64,000 nt of DNA from Sphaerolaimus hirsutus (GCA_964036195.1 OZ038450.1:16742701-16806700), one strand, 5' to 3'. Shown: positions 28,857-39,739, counted from the stretch's first letter. The notes: a model not told the origin generated them from the letters alone. Numbers and translations: made by a program.

Positions 28857-29125
28857 TTTACGTGGAATTAGTATTAGAAAACTCTTGGGATATCTATACT
28901 TTTTAATATAAGAATATATAAACAAATCAAAACTTATACTAAGGGTTTTCCTGAGCGATTTAATCATATTTATTTGATGAAAATAAAATATAAGATTTTT
29001 TGAGATTATATTAATCTTCTTAGATTCTTATCATTTTCTGTGCCTAATTACACTGCGTGGAATAAATTGACGGTTTTCGCTGTCTAGTTAAATTAGTTTA
29101 GTTAGTTAATCTATATAGAAAAATC
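28857..29125. other. AT-rich intron, nothing recognised
   Basis: Strongly AT-rich sequence with no exon or repeat end seen. Confidence 0.6.
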
Positions 29126-29538
29126 TACCGTATTTACTCGAATAATTCCCCCGGGGAATTATTTTTTCGTCAGACATTTTTGAGGGGGGAACTATTCAAG
29201 GGGGGGAATTATTATTTCCTCAAAATTTTCAAGTATGTTTCCGTCACACAACATACACATGTACGTCCAATTTCCATTCGTAGTGCATATTCCTTTGCAT
29301 CCTTACACACCGAATGTGCTGCATTTGTATTCGATGAATCAAACGAGGCAGCTATTTTATTTGGTTTGATTTCATCGATTGTTTTTTTGATAAATGTGCA
29401 TAATTTATTCTCCATCATTGTGGGGGGGGGGGATTATTCAAGTGGGGGAATTATTTTTTCCTCACTTGTCTAGCAGGGGGGAATTATTCGAGAGGGGGAA
29501 TTATTCAAGTGGGGGGAATTATTCGAGTAAATACGGTA
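29126..29538. mobile_element. CCGTATTT-family MITE, AATTATTC variant
   Basis: TA-CCGTATTTACTCGAATAA at the left, ATTCGAGTAAATACGG-TA at the right. Arms repeat GGGGGAATTATTC. The core resembles 59886-60120 (CATCCTTACACACCGAATG). Confidence 0.85.
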
Positions 29539-29652
29539 TGTTATTTTTTTTACATACAGTAACTGAATTTCCAGTATATTTCCAGTTCCATTACATTTAC
29601 TGAATGTACATGAGCAGTATATGGCCGGAGTGCATGCAACTGTGTGGCGCAG

Positions 29653-29805
29653 GATTGGCGCGGCGCGCTGTCGGCCTGCTCGGCTGAGCTGGACAAGCTG
29701 GACGAGCTGGCCGCTGGCCCCGGACACGCAGCCGCAGCCGCAGCCAACGCGGACGGGGCGGCCGCCATTCGCGCGCACATCGACCAGCTCGCGCAGCAGC
29801 TCCAA
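29653..29805 (+). CDS. Coiled-coil protein, exon E
   Basis: 51 codons, acceptor gcgcag, donor gtgagt, phase 0/0. Encodes DWRGALSACSAELDKLDEL, an Ala-rich spacer made of GCAGCC repeats, and AAIRAHIDQLAQQLQ. A helical, acidic product, contiguous in frame with exons D and F. Confidence 0.8.
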
Positions 29806-29875
29806 GTGAGTTTTAGCTCTGGGCACAGCCGCCTTCTCGTGCGAGTGTTATAACTTGATCGAACTGCACTTGTAG

Positions 29876-30013
29876 AAAGTGTCAGCGAGTGCCGAGGCGT
29901 TGCGCGAGCGGGCGCAACTCGATCCCCACGCGCGCGAATTCACCAAGGTTCAGGCGGAATTCGAACGCCACCATGTTGAGGCCAAGCGTCACCTGGCTGA
30001 ATTTGAACACCAG
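29876..30013 (+). CDS. Coiled-coil protein, exon F
   Basis: 46 codons, acceptor ttgtag, donor gtcagt, phase 0/0. Encodes KVSASAEALRERAQLDPHAR and FERHHVEAKRHLAEFEHQ, classic long-helix composition. The intron to exon E is only 70 nt. Confidence 0.82.
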
Positions 30014-30391
30014 GTCAGTTTTTTATTTTGAATTTTGTTGATTCACAATTAATTCACGCTGAATTTCTAAAAATGTTACCATCTTTTCAAGAATAGAGGG
30101 GGATAATAAATCATGCTCAATTGAGGGGAATAATGAATGTAAATACAAAATCATCTGGTGGCTAAAACAATACAAATATTCCTAATTAGCTAAAATATAG
30201 CTTCTGTTGCATTTTATAAGTTTCAGTGTGTTTCACGTGACCAAGGCACCAAGTGTGCCATGTCCGCCATGGCGATTCGCACAATTCTTCATGACGCATT
30301 TGCATTTTTTAGGTCAACAATAGTAGTGATTGAATAGCGCCTTTGGCACTAAACCCACTTTTTCTTCAGTTTACTTCGATCTAAATCGCAG

Positions 30392-30636
30392 GCCGAAGGT
30401 GCTGCCCAGCTGCGCGCAGTGGCGGAGTTGCAGCAGCTCACCAAGCTTCAGAAGGACCTCTACAAGGACCTTCCGTCAGAGATCAACCGCCTGCTGAAAG
30501 TGGCCAAGCACTGCAAAGTGCTGCAAAGCAAGGGCATGCCGGCCGGGCTGGGCGCACCCGCGTCCTACGCCAACATGGTCGCCGCGTGCAACGAGCTGCA
30601 GTCCAAGCGTACCGACCTGGCCAACTACGTCAGCAG
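30392..30636 (+). CDS. Coiled-coil protein, exon G
   Basis: 81 codons plus two bases, acceptor tcgcag, donor gttggt, phase 0 in, 2 out. Encodes QLRAVAELQQLTKLQKDLYK, DLPSEINRLLKVAKHCKVLQ, a glycine/proline turn and MVAACNELQSKRTDLANYVS. A helix-turn-helix coiled-coil end. Family not recognised. Confidence 0.82.
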
Positions 30637-30779
30637 GTTGGTTGGCTAAACACTTAAATCGTAAAAACAGTGTTGAAACATCGTGGACAACGATGAAAAT
30701 GATGCCGAAGGGCACCCAGACCACTTTGTCTCAACTTGCATTATGCCTGGTTCTCCACCTTGTTACATTGCAGTTAGGA

Positions 30780-30901
30780 AATACCGTATCTCCTCGAAAT
30801 ACCGCCCCCCCCCTAGAAATACCCCCCTCAAAACGGGCAGTATGAATTAGTAACCCCCCTCGAAATATTCCCCCAAATTGAGTGTAAAGAGAACGTACAT
30901 G
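30780..30901. repeat. CCGTATTT-family fragment
   Basis: ACCGTATCTCCTCGAAATAC with C-rich arm and ATTGAGTGTAAAGAG, interrupted at 30902 by a CGATATT element. The other half continues at about 31686. Confidence 0.75.
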
Positions 30902-31677
30902 TAGGGTTGGGACGATATGACTTTTCGATATCGATATTTGGTATTTTTTTCTGAAAGTCGATATTCGATATCGATACGATATGGACCCTCGATATTCGAT
31001 ATCGATATTCGATATGAAAATATGCTCGATATTTTGATATTTTCGATATTTCGATATTTTAGTACAGCGGGGCATATTGTATTTCCATTTGGACACAAAC
31101 ATAATTGATAATCTTTTTAAATGAGGCTCACAACAGTTGAAATGAGGTAATGAAAGAAAAACAGGATGAATCAAATTATATAATATGAAAAATTATTAAG
31201 CAAACACTTCAGGTCATACTTGTGACTAGGGGTGGCTGGCTTTTTACATTTTTAAAAGGTTGGTATTTTAAAATAAACAGCCAAATTTTTGAGGCATGCT
31301 GCCATGCAAAGGTTTGGTGAAAGGGTTTCCTTGTGAAGCAGTTTGCTGTGTTAATATCATATATTTTTTAAGGATGTGTATACATTACCCTTGATACCCT
31401 GCTTTTGATAGCTCAATATGAAAATAACATGGCATTTATATATGATATATTACTTTGTGCACTCATAAGCATACGTGTTTGGCTGCAGCATCCACTTTTT
31501 GTTGGCTTCAGCCATTTTTATGGGATCACAAATACCTCAAAAAGAATACCAGAATATCGAAAAATATCAAAAAAATGGTCTATATTCGATATTTTTTTCA
31601 AAAATTTCGATATCGATATTCGATATGAAAAAATGGTCGATATCCGATATTCGATACGATATATCGTCCCAACCCTA
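30902..31677. mobile_element. hAT-like MITE with CGATATT arrays, copy 2
   Basis: TAGGGTTGGGACGATATGAC...CGTCCCAACCCTA with a perfect 8-bp duplication CGTACATG (30894-30901, 31678-31685). Arms are CGATATT permutations and the core is AT-rich (31070-31540). Confidence 0.95.
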
Positions 31678-31685
31678 CGTACATG

Positions 31686-32149
31686 AGAAAAGGTCTGGGC
31701 AATACATAACACACGTTCAAAACAATAACTGAGTTACGTTAGAACATGGTTTATACCATCTACATATGAAAGGTGTACTTCAAATTTTTCAAATTTGAGT
31801 TAGAACTTTTTTGGGGGTCCCCGTAAAAATGCGCTTCAAAAAATATATAATATGTGAGGGAGGGAATTCACTTTTGAGATATAGGGGGTCGAAAAATGCA
31901 TAAAAATCGCAAAATACAGTTTGACATTTTAAAAGTACTGATCGACAAGCTTTTTCAGCTTTTGTATTTTTAAAAGTACCTATTTATTTTTAATTTGTAG
32001 ATCGGTACTTTCAGAAGCACACCCTTCATAATTACTTATCAAAGGCTGTATATCTTATACATGGTGGTTTTTGTTGCATTTTACTACGTCTGCGTTCGTT
32101 ACAAACAACAAATTTGTACTGGAAGTTAAAAAATTTTTGGGGGGTGCAC
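31686..32149. other. AT-rich intergenic or intronic stretch
   Basis: Begins with the remainder of the interrupted CCGTATTT core (ACACGTTCAAAACAATAAC). After about 31760 nothing is recognised apart from poly-A/T runs. Confidence 0.55.
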
Positions 32150-32365
32150 TGATACGCACATCTGCCCGTTACGCACATTTGCCCGTTTTCTTTCACTTGA
32201 CACTTCCAAGTGATTTTCAGATATGAGTGAAGTGAAAAACGCTGCGCTATGACATTAGTGAACTTTTTTCACTTCACTCATATCTGAAAATCACTTGAAA
32301 AAATGTCAAGTGAAAAAAATGAGCAAATGTTTGTGACGGGCAGATGTGCGTATCAGGCCTGCCCC
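32150..32365. mobile_element. Palindromic element with CTGATACGCAC ends
   Basis: ACTGATACGCACATCTGCCCG at the left is inverted at 32338-32358. Inner arms TTTCACTTGACACTTCCAAG / ATATCTGAAAATCACTTG pair. A relative is at 48545-48770. Confidence 0.82.
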
Positions 32366-32611
32366 ATTTTTTGGCGTAATAGTAACCCACCCCCTCGAAT
32401 TACCCCCCCCCCCCTTTGAAATACGCCCCCCCCTCAAAATTCTCACTCCGAAGAAATATACCCCCGGGGGGGGGGGGGTTTCGAGGAAATACGGTATGAA
32501 TTTGCATTGTTGTTCACTGTTGGTTGAATGTTTACAAAATATGGCGAATACAAAATATAGCCAGTGAAACCTAAATTCTCTATGTCACTGTATATGCCTG
32601 TAAGATACAGC
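32366..32611. repeat. CCGTATTT-family fragment
   Basis: C-rich and G-rich arms (CCCCCTCGAATTACC, GTTTCGAGGAAATACGGTA) almost back to back at 32390-32496, meaning most of the core is deleted. Confidence 0.65.
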
Positions 32612-33026
32612 CAGGGACGTATCCAGGATTTTTGAGCGGGGGGGGGGGGCTGCTTGTTTACGGAGGCCGGCGATGGGGGGGCTCAGCCCCCCCTAAAATT
32701 TTAGCTACATAGTCGCGGAATGGCGCCATGGCGCTGGCGCCATTAGTAGACGCAACGCCAGGGCGCCATTGTCGTTGGCGCCATCGCAATGGAACGCTGT
32801 TTATGTATGTAAATATACATACAAAACAGCAAAAAAGCACAACATTGGGTGTATTTATAACGATTTGTGGCCACATGGAGCAAATCGGATGATAATATGT
32901 TATGTCTGGTGAAGAATGCGCGCTTGAGCGCAAAAATTGTTAAAATGACGTTGAAAAAGTCGCATTTTCCGGTCACTTTCTGGTCTCGCCCCGGGAAGCT
33001 GCAGCCCCCCCCTGGATACGGCCCTG
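32612..33026. mobile_element. hAT-like MITE with CAGGGACGTA ends, copy 1
   Basis: CAGGGACGTATCCAGGATTT at the left, CTGGATACGGCCCTG at the right, with a perfect 8-bp duplication GATACAGC (32604-32611, 33027-33034). G-rich then C-rich arms. The interior contains a GGCGCC palindrome and the phrase GCGCGCTTGAGCGCAA. Confidence 0.93.
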
Positions 33027-33430
33027 GATACAGCCATATACAGCTGTTTTGGCGCCAATGCCAACGTCATTGGCGTCGCGCATACGAATGGCGTCATTAC
33101 CCTACTACAGGGGAAAAATTTTAGGGGGGGGGGCGCGGCCCTCCCCCGTTCGCCGGACTGCGTATACCATCCGGGACCCCCCCCCCCCCCGCTCAAAAAT
33201 CCTGGCTACGACTCTGCTTTTAACATACGGTATAACTTTTGACGTAAAAAGCTGACGAAAACAGTGTAATAAGGTATACCTTATATTGGAGGTAATACGG
33301 TAGTGTGTGTGTGTCTGTGTCTGTGTGTATAGTAGTGATTGAAAAGCGCCTGAATAGAGGGCGCCAAGCGCCAATGGCGTCAGTCGCGTTTCAGGTGCCC
33401 ATTGTGGCCAAAACGTTCATGTTGGATTGA
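33027..33430. repeat. Fragments of CAGGGACGTA and GGCGCC families
   Basis: 33050-33215 is a right half (CTCAAAAATCCTGGCTACGA). 33330-33385 has TAGTGATTGAAAAGCGCC and GGCGCCAAGCGCCAATGGCG. A GTGTGT run lies at 33302-33330. Confidence 0.65.
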
Positions 33431-33448
33431 GACGTTTACCATTTGCAG

Positions 33449-33644
33449 GCGGATCAGGGCGATCAGGCGATGCCAAGGCGGACAACCTGCGGGCGCGTCG
33501 GCCACGCCCAGCTACCACGCCGCCACCCAGCACCCGGCCGCCCAGCGCCCCGCCCAGCACACCGCCCAGCACACCGCCCAGACCCCCGCCAGCCAGCCGC
33601 GCAAACGCCAGCACGCGCAAGGCGCCCATCGCCACATCGAGGCG
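33449..33644 (+). CDS. Coiled-coil protein, exon H (Pro/Gln/His-rich)
   Basis: One base plus 65 codons, acceptor ttgcag (phase 2, matching exon G), donor gttcgt (phase 0). Encodes RIRAIRRCQGGQPAGASA and then YHAATQHPAAQRPAQHTAQH and TPASQPRKRQHAQG. The frame was chosen because the phase matches exon G; another frame here is a Pro/Arg run. A disordered tail after a coiled coil occurs in several scaffolding proteins, but none can be assigned. Confidence 0.7.
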
Positions 33645-33649
33645 GTTCG

Positions 33650-34160
33650 TGAGCTCGCTTTATCACCTATTTACCTTCTTCATTGTTGAGGCAAGCATTG
33701 TTTTTACATACCCTACCGCAATGTGACAGTCCCGCCATGTAAATAAAATGGCAAACAAATTTGTCAAATGTTCAGGGATTAAATCATTTTTAATTGACGT
33801 TTTACATGACATTTGACACTTTACTTTACACTTATTTTGCAGCGGTGAGCCTATGTGCTTGAATTATTCCTCCTAGGAATAATTACCCCTGTAAGACGAG
33901 TGAGGAAAAACTACCACCCTTAAATAATTCCCCCTTTAAGGCATTGTAGTATTTGATTGAACGCAGACAGCTCACTGACATCTCGCTGACAACCGCAAAC
34001 CCCAGTGGCCCTGAGCGAGCTGTCAGTGTTTTGTGGGTCCCTGTGAAGTGTACAACTGATCTAGCATTTGGCGACGGTCTTACACAGCTTTTTCCCTACG
34101 CAGGTTTCTTTGACGTCGTGTGGTCGTCATTGGCTCGCGCACGACACATTTTCTAACAAG
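33650..34160. other. No gene recognised
   Basis: Contains a weak fold-back of the TTTACATGACATTTGAC type (33735-33840) and a fragment with GAATTATTCCTCC (33858-33930). The rest is unassigned. Confidence 0.5.
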
Positions 34161-34162
34161 GA

Positions 34163-34362
34163 TTGGCGAGCTGCCAAAACTCATGTGGCTGGAGGTGCAG
34201 ATCAGCACCCGTAGAAAAACCCCAGAGGCTTTCGATGGCCTTCCGAAGAATGACGCCGCACACATTTGTCACAGGTTTGTCCAGCTGCGCTTGCGTGTAT
34301 GGGTTGTCCATTCTGAAAGTGTGTGCCATCACGGCCTGGGCCAGATTTAATTATCCCTACAG
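34163..34362 (-). pseudogene. Coding-like stretch on the minus strand, unrecognised
   Basis: On the minus strand an open frame reads AQAVMAHTFRMDNPYTQAQL, then VTNVCGVILRKAIESLW and ADLHLQPHEFWQLANPC before a stop. It abuts the left arm of the large palindrome at 34345-35826. It may be a degraded transposase piece or chance; a + strand frame is also open. Confidence 0.25.
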
Positions 34363-34803
34363 ATTTTGTAGGGTAGGGCATGCGCCCGATGAATTTTCAA
34401 CGTTCCGCCAGGTGACGCACATGCACTGAGAGTAAGGCAGTTCGTTCAATACATGAAAGTTTGCCTCGACATCGCCGATATTGTAATATGACCTGTTAAC
34501 TTTTAACTCAGATTTTGGGCCGAAAATCACGATTTCGTCATTGCTTGGCTACCGGCCAACTCTTTCTTTTCTCCATTTTGTCGGGCGCTTTGCTCGCATG
34601 ACTCGCGATTTTGTATGGTCCCGTGTGCACTTCTTAGTTTTCACTGCCCTACAGCCAAAACATGAGGGCAGTGCAAATAAAGGAATGCATGCACGACCAT
34701 ACCAAATCGCGAGTAATGCCTCGACAACATCAAAAAAAAGAAAAGTTGGCCGACGGCCAAAAAATGACGACATCGTGATTTCCGGGCCAAAATATAAATA
34801 TAA

Positions 34804-34994
34804 TATACTCCAGCGACATTACATCTTACAATCAAATCTACCATATCCCATCTGAATAAAAGAACAAACATAAAAAAATTCATCATATTTATCAAAGCAA
34901 TTTGATAAATATGATGGAAAAAAATTATGTTTGATCTTTTATTCAGATGGGATACGGTAGATTTGATTGTAAGGTGTTATGTCGCTGGAGTATA
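34804..34994. mobile_element. Palindromic MITE with TACTCCAGCGAC ends
   Basis: TA-TACTCCAGCGACATTACA... ends ...GTCGCTGGAGTA-TA. It is almost perfectly self-complementary around TTTATCAAAGCAATTTGATA. Its inner phrase CATCTGAATAA is shared with the TACTCGGCGGACA MITEs, so the two are related. Confidence 0.92.
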
Positions 34995-35100
34995 CATAAT
35001 ATTGCGACATCAAGGCAAACTATCGTGTATTTCATGAACTGCCTCGCTGTCAGTGCGTTTGCGTCGACCTGGCAGAACGTTGGAAATTTGTTGTGCGTAC

Positions 35101-35774
35101 TAGGGATGGCAAGCACTTTTTTTTAAAACGCCGCTTTTTTCAAAAAAAAGCGCAAGGGTCCCAGCGCTTTTTTTTAAAAAACGCGCTGGCAAAAATGTTA
35201 GTACCCATGAACTAGGTATTTTGCAAAACTTTTTTGCGCGCAAGCGCATAATTTCACATGCAAATTGCCATTGGTGGTTGTTTTCATTGGTTTTGTAGCA
35301 TTTTACTGGCATTGCTTCTATTCCTGCATGGTATCATGTAATAATAAGTTGAGGAGATATGTCAGTGTAGTAAATAATATCCAGCCAATGTGCTTCCACT
35401 TTTCTACAGTGTGAAACATCACTGTCATGTATTAGCCATATTTTATAGCCAAATTTAAGCACTATTCCATGCCTAACTTCACTTGCAGTCAAGAAACATT
35501 CAAAAACGGCGATATACATAATTAGTTGACATAAAATTGGATTTTTTTTGGCAGAAATCAGCACTTATAATGCCATCAGATGATTACATAGCCATTCTAT
35601 GGTTATATATCATCACAAGTACTGCCACTTGTCTGATATACCTGTATATATTGACTCAGGACCATATTTGAGAGCTTTTTAGGTAACGTCTTGACAATTT
35701 TTGAAAAAAAGCAAAAAAGCGCGTTTTTTAAAAAAAAGCGGGACCGTTAAAAAAAACGCTTTTTTCCATCCCTA
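35101..35774. mobile_element. hAT-like MITE with AAAGCGC arms, copy 2
   Basis: TAGGGATGGCAAGCAC...TTTTCCATCCCTA. Same core as 9365-10003, with matching order of CATTGGTGGTTGTTTTCATT, TATCATGTAA and CACTGCCACTTGTCTGATA phrases. Flanks GTGCGTAC and CGCCCTAC are only partly alike. Confidence 0.88.
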
Positions 35775-35959
35775 CGCCCTACGCTACAAAATCTGTAAGG
35801 GGGAATTATATCTGGTTCCTGGTGTCTGCTGACCTGGTGGAATGGCAGAATTTGAAATTCTGGAATTTACCCCAACGCTTTTGCCCCCTCTCCGCTAGGT
35901 AGTACATCACTAGTATTAGTATAGTTAGTATTTTTGCAAACAAATATTTGACTTGAATT

Positions 35960-36195
35960 TACAGAGATCTGGGGACGGACCCGGACACCACAAAGTGTAA
36001 AGTGAAGTGTCAAATGTCATGCAAAGTGTCACGTCATGACAATTGTAAAGAAAAAAAACGATTTGGATACAAAAGCATAAGACCTGGATACAAAAACGTA
36101 AGGTTTGGATACATTATTGACACTTTACTTTACATTTTTCATGACATCTGACACTTTGCATGACATTTTACACTTTACAGTGTCTGGGATTGCCA
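35960..36195. mobile_element. CAGGTGCCA fold-back family, diverged copy
   Basis: Arms AAGTGTAAAGTGAAGTGTC and GACACTTTACTTTACA, with terminal CAGTGTCTGGGATTGCCACC. The centre has a triple repeat of TTTGGATACAAAA. Confidence 0.8.
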
Positions 36196-36407
36196 CCTGA
36201 TGGTAAATTATAGTGAACAATGAATGGTGTAAACTCTCAAGTAAACTGTCACTGCAAGTAAACTCAACCCTCAATCAGCCCTCAATAAAAGGCAAACTAC
36301 GTAATGAAAGGCATTCAACAAAACGCGATATACATAAGGAAACGAGTCAATACAAAACTTTTTTGACAGAAATCACTTGTAATGCTATACCATGCTTCAC
36401 TAGCTGA

Positions 36408-38020
36408 GATTGTGCTCTTTCAGAAAATGTACACGTTTTGGAGTGTTTGCCATAGCCACTTTATGCCTAAGAAACAAAAACATGAATACAAGTCAATTAA
36501 GGCCGATTGAATCGCAATTCACGCCTTAACCGTTCTTGGTGAATGGGGGTAGACACACACCATTGTGTAGCTGAAATTGAGACCTTTCAGAAAATGTACA
36601 CGTTTTGGGGTGTTTGCCATAGCCACTTTATACCTAAGAAACAAAAACATGAATAAAGTTTGATTCTGGCAGATTGAATTGCGATTCACGCCTTAACTGT
36701 TCTTGGGGAATGGAGGTAGACATGCACCGTTGAGAAGCTGAGATTGTGCTCTTTCAGAAAATGTACACATTTTGGGGTGTTTGCCATAGCCACTTTATAC
36801 CTAAGAAACAAAAACGTGGAAAAAAAAGTTGATACTGACCGATTGAATCGCGATTCACGCCTTAACAGTTCTTGGGGAATGGGGTTAGACACACACCATT
36901 GCGTAGCTGAGATTGCTCTTTCAGAAAATGTACATGTTTTGGGGTCTTTGCTGTAGCCACTTTATACCTAAGAAACAAAAACGTGAATAAAGGTCGATTC
37001 TGGCCGATTGAATCGCTATTGACGCCTCCGCCTCCAAAGTGGCTATGGCAAAAACCCCAAAACGTGTACATTTTCTGAAAGAGCATAATCTCAGCTACGC
37101 AACGGTGCGTGTCTACCCCCATTCCCCAATAACAGTTAATGCGTGAATAGCGATTATATCAGCCAGAGTCGACCTTTATTCACGTTTTTGTTTCTTAGGT
37201 ATAAAGTGGCTATGGCAAACACCCCAAAAAGTGCACATTTTCTGGAAGAGCACAATCTCAGCTACGCAACGGTGTGTGTGTACCCCCATTTCCAAGAATG
37301 GTTAAGGCGTGCATCGCCATTCAATTGGTCAGAATCAACATTTTTCACGTTTTTGTTTCTTAGGTATAAAGTGGCTAAGGCAAACACCCCAAAATGGGTA
37401 CATTTTCTGAAAGAGCACAATCTCAGCTACGCAACGGTGCATGTCTACCCCTGTTCCTCAAGAATGGTTAAGGTGTGAATTGCGTTTCTATCAATTCCAT
37501 GTTAAAATGCTCAATTATGCTATTTATGAGAGGAAACTAAAAAAATGAAAAAATGATTTTTTTATCAGTGCTGTATAGGCAACAATTTCAGAAAATGAAA
37601 AAATTTTGGGTGTGTCCAAGTTTTGGCCACTGACTCGTGGACAGACTCATATATAGCCAATGGAATGGCTGTGAAGCATGGTATAGCATTACAAGTGATT
37701 TCTGTCAAAAAAAAGTTTTGTATTGACTTGTTTTGTTACATATTTATATCGCCTTTTGTTGAATGCCTTTCGTTACGTAGTTTGCCTTTTGGTGAGGGTT
37801 GAGTTTACTTGCACTGACAGTTTACTTGAGAGTTTACACCATTCATTAGAATGCCATTCTACCCCAGTTCCCCAAGAACGGTCAAGGCGTGAATCGCGAT
37901 TCAAATCAGACAGAAACAACCTGTGATCACATTTTTGTTTCTTAGGTATAAAGTGGCTATCGCAAACACCCCCAAAACTTTGTAGATTCTGCTAGAGCAC
38001 ACTCTCAGCTTCACAACAAT
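36408..38020. repeat. About 170-bp tandem array with an internal inversion
   Basis: A unit with TTTCAGAAAATGTACACG, TTGCCATAGCCACTTTAT and CACGCCTTAACCGTTCTTGG repeats about four times in one sense from 36408 to about 37025. It continues in the opposite sense to about 37470, with another inverted-sense unit at 37850-38010. Frames inside (for example FLFLRYKVA) repeat with the unit and have no independent support. Confidence 0.9.
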
Positions 38021-38278
38021 ATAAAAAATAGATATGATAGTTTCATAGTTAGGTGTTCAACAGTGAATGATGTCACAAATGATCAATTTTAAAAAATTCA
38101 CTTTCAAGTATATACGATATATAACAATGAAAATTTTACATGTATTTTATGACTCACTGGAGCCATTGGGGTACCTAAGGACCATTTTTGTAATTTTCAA
38201 TTTTTTATCGATGTCCACGTTTTGTTCCCGCAGTGGCCATCGACTCATGGACAGACTCATATATTTATAACCACAGTA
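38021..38278. other. Nothing recognised
   Basis: AT-rich sequence after the tandem array. CATCGACTCATGGACAGACTC at 38238 echoes 37622 and is a further fragment of the same repeat environment. Confidence 0.5.
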
Positions 38279-39182
38279 CAGTTGTTAAAACATATTTATG
38301 TTTACTCGAAAAATACGTGTAAATGCATACTGCGTAAATACGTTTACATTTCCCCCCGAAAAAACCTTCCTTCCTTCTTCATTTACCTACTCGCGTACTT
38401 CTTGAAAGTACGTGAGTACAGAAAACGTACTTTAAGGGGGCAGAAAATGTCATTTCGCCACACGATTTTTCTAAGAAATACTGATCAGGAAAGAAAAACA
38501 CATCATTGATTTAGTTCATAATCAAAATTGAAAAAACACTCATTTTAACTCAATTTTCGCGTGAAAAATACCGTAAATCCTCGAATAAGTCCCCAGGGAG
38601 TTATTTTTTGTCAGAATATTTTGAGGGGGAGTTAATGAGCGGGGGAGTTTTTCGAGGGGGAGTTGTTTTTTCGAATCTTCAGTGCATGTGTATTTACGTA
38701 CGTCACCGCTGTAGGTAAAACATTATTTTGTGTTTACGTTGCATGCGCTGCACTGCATTTACATTCGATGAATCAGACCATGGCTTTTTTGGTCAGTCTG
38801 GCTTCATCGAAATGTTTTTTAATGTAACACATTTTAATGTAATGTAACTTATTTGCATCGATCATAGGGGGAAGTTATTCGGGGGTGGGGGTATTTATTC
38901 CTTACGCTCGCATGAGGGGGAGTTATTTGAGGATTTACGGTACTCACTTTTTCGTTTTCTGTGAGGAAAAAAATACTAGTTTTTACATTTACTCTGGAAA
39001 AAAGAAGTATTTACGCAAGTTTAACACAGTGTACAAGCATAAAGAAATACTTAACGTTTTCTGAACTCAGCTGTGAGTGAAATAAAAATACTTAACGTTT
39101 TCTGAACTCAGCTGTGAGTAAAATAAAAATACTTTACGTTTGCGTTCACTTTGAGAAAAGTACAGTACTGTTAACAACTCTG
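38279..39182. mobile_element. CAGAGTTG-like element, diverged, with nested CCGTAAAT element
   Basis: CAGTTGTTAAAACATATTTA at the left, GTTAACAACTCTG at the right, arms rich in TTTACG and TACTTAACG. Inside, 38569-38942 is a TA-flanked element with ends CCGTAAATCCTCGAATAA and GAGGATTTACGG. Confidence 0.72.
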
Positions 39183-39551
39183 TATATAACATCTCAAGGT
39201 ACTGCCACTTGTCTAATATACCTGTACATGTTGATCCATAACCATATCCGGGAGCTTTTGAAAAACAACGATTTTATTATACTCGGCAGACATCACACTG
39301 AGTATGGAAACCTACCATAATTCAATGAATTAAAATTTTGTGATAAATTTTTTAATTGATTATTACATAGTATAAACGAGATATTATGATGAAAAACACT
39401 GTATAATTTTTGGTTCATTATTCAGATGGGTTATGGTAGGTTTTCACACTAAATGCGCTGTCCGCCGAGTATAAAAAGACGTTTTTTTATTACAAAACGT
39501 TGTTTTAAAAAAACGGGTGCGTTGAAAAAATCAACGTTTTTTCCATCCCTA
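39183..39551. mobile_element. Partial AAAGCGC-type element with a nested palindromic MITE
   Basis: Core phrase ACTGCCACTTGTCTAATA and right end TTTTCCATCCCTA match 9365 and 35101, but the arm motif is AACGTTTTTT. A palindromic MITE (39278-39473) interrupts the arm; without it the arm reads through. Confidence 0.82.
39278..39473. mobile_element. Palindromic mariner-like MITE, copy 2
   Basis: TA-TACTCGGCAGACATCACAC...CTGTCCGCCGAGTA-TA. Halves pair through CCTACCATAA / TTATGGTAGG. The TA duplication is intact. Confidence 0.93.
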
Positions 39552-39739
39552 GTTAGTCGCTGGTAGTAGATCACTTACGCTGAGAGTTTACTTGCGCTGA
39601 GGAACATCTGCCACGATAAATATTTGGAAATTGAGGCAAATGGTGTGGTAAATTCTAGTTCTACAGCCACACAAGGGTTCAATTTTAACTATTGGTCTTA
39701 AAATTCGATGGGATAGACAGCGCAAATTGATTAACGCGC

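Larger units (their letters stand above)
34345..35826. mobile_element. Large fold-back carrying two nested elements
   Basis: Left arm 34345-34640 and right arm from about 34670 pair (ACCATACCAAATCGCGAGT against ACTCGCGATTTTGTATGGT; CTACAAAATCTGTA on both outer sides). The right arm is interrupted by a palindromic MITE (34804-34994) and by an AAAGCGC element (35101-35774). Removing both restores pairing. Confidence 0.85.

Noticed and set aside
33417-33666. Gly/Leu-rich minus-strand and Pro-rich + strand frames over exon H
   Set aside because: Shadows of a GC-rich, 12-15 bp repetitive exon. The Pro/Gln/His frame was kept because its phase matches exon G.
36408-38020. Possible CRISPR array
   Set aside because: Units are about 170 bp, contiguous without spacers, and change orientation; the genome is eukaryotic.
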